This document shows, one piece after another, positions 14,447 to 14,702 of a stretch of DNA of 14,702 nt. The stretch is from BOG-1155 sp050012495. GTDB taxonomy: Bacteria; Desulfobacterota; Syntrophorhabdia; Syntrophorhabdales; WCHB1-27. The position numbers and the translations under genes were made by a program. The stretch lies in NCBI GenBank assembly GCA_050012495.1, contig JBEKHB010000083.1:1-14702 (forward strand), read 5' to 3'. Every line of letters begins with the position of its first letter. Position 1 is the first letter of the stretch. The notes beneath the pieces are model-generated. The model was not told the origin of the DNA. It did not search any database and saw only the letters and a list, made by a program, of their open reading frames with translations.

Positions 14447-14702
14447 ATGAGCGAACGCTTTGCGCGCACCCGTACGAACGTGTGAAAAAATTGTCTTTTT
14501 GTCGTCACCAAGCCTGCCCCGGAATGCCTGTATCCGGGGGCGGACGCCAGGGTCCAGGCCCTTTGTAACGTACTGAAACAACTGGATTCCGGCTCCGGCA
14601 ACCCCTGGATTCCGGCTTCCGCCGGAATGACGACAAAGAGATGGCTGCCGGGCCTGCCCCGGAAGGCTTGAATCCGGGGCCGGAATGACGGCAAAGGGTC
14701 CC
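14447..14702. repeat. Cluster of intergenic hairpin repeats upstream of the kinase gene
   Basis: Several related hairpins are packed together. Two direct copies of a 29-base unit lie at 14512-14540 and 14652-14680 (25 of 29 identical), each with a 7-bp CCCCGGA/TCCGGGG stem. Between them, ATTCCGGC-TTCC-GCCGGAAT (14609-14628) is a perfect hairpin. GGAATGACGACAAAGAG (14624-14640) recurs at 14682-14698 with 15 of 17 matches. TTTGTCGTCA (14498-14507) is an inverted copy of 14628-14637. Such CCGGAATGACG-type units are dispersed widely in many bacterial genomes and code for nothing. No clear kinase promoter is visible among them. The right end is cut by the window. Confidence 0.8.

Noticed and set aside
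14447..14581. Extension of the kinase N-terminus by 45 residues
   Set aside because: The extra peptide (GLDPGVRPRIQAFRGRLGDD) is the translation of a dispersed intergenic repeat; homology to PAS kinases begins just after the MM at 14446.
1..14702. CRISPR array, tRNA or rRNA genes
   Set aside because: No regularly spaced short repeats, cloverleaf-like segments or ribosomal RNA core sequences were seen on either strand.

Overview
The window looks like chromosomal DNA of a Gram-negative, probably anaerobic bacterium of the Desulfobacterota/Syntrophorhabdales type. This assignment is an inference. It rests on the mixture of a Liv-type ABC importer, a LarA-family racemase, a multi-PAS histidine kinase with a Cys-rich tail insert and dense CCGGAATGACG-type intergenic hairpin repeats; no marker gene is present. 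Shine-Dalgarno sites of the GGGAGG/AGGAGG type precede most genes and several genes start with GTG.

Layout, left to right. (1) 3-434 is the 3' end of a GC-rich gene for a membrane-anchored protein with a helix-hairpin-helix-like C-terminus. (2) An AT-rich gap leads to an XRE-cupin regulator (672-1286). (3) A four-gene enzyme block follows: SDR dehydrogenase (1458-2264), cyclase-family metal hydrolase (2363-3028), LarA-like nickel-dependent racemase/epimerase (3058-4353) and a PanB-family hydroxymethyltransferase (4409-5218). (4) A 497-bp gap holds a terminator-like hairpin, a good sigma-70-type promoter and a 137-bp foldback element. (5) An import block follows: periplasmic branched-chain-type binding protein (5716-6885), a small SCP2-like protein (6968-7360), an alpha/beta hydrolase (7374-8222), then livH, livM, livG and livF (8502-11870). 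(6) A gap with a doubtful transposase-tail remnant precedes a membrane-anchored TPR-like protein (12160-12627). It converges with a PAS-PAS-histidine kinase on the minus strand (12662-14446), whose upstream region is a cluster of intergenic hairpin repeats.

How the genes may work together. The middle of the window (about 540-11870) reads as one catabolic module: regulator, enzymes, importer. The enzyme set fits degradation of a 2-hydroxy acid or its amide or lactone: hydrolase or cyclase to open an amide, ester or lactone, LarA-like protein to set stereochemistry at C2, SDR to oxidise the 2-hydroxyl, and the PanB-like enzyme to remove a one-carbon unit by reverse aldol chemistry onto tetrahydrofolate. 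Pantoate, pantolactone or pantothenate is the most economical guess for the substrate. That pathway is a hypothesis from gene content, not something the sequence proves. The module is visibly poorer in GC than both flanks, which suggests separate acquisition.
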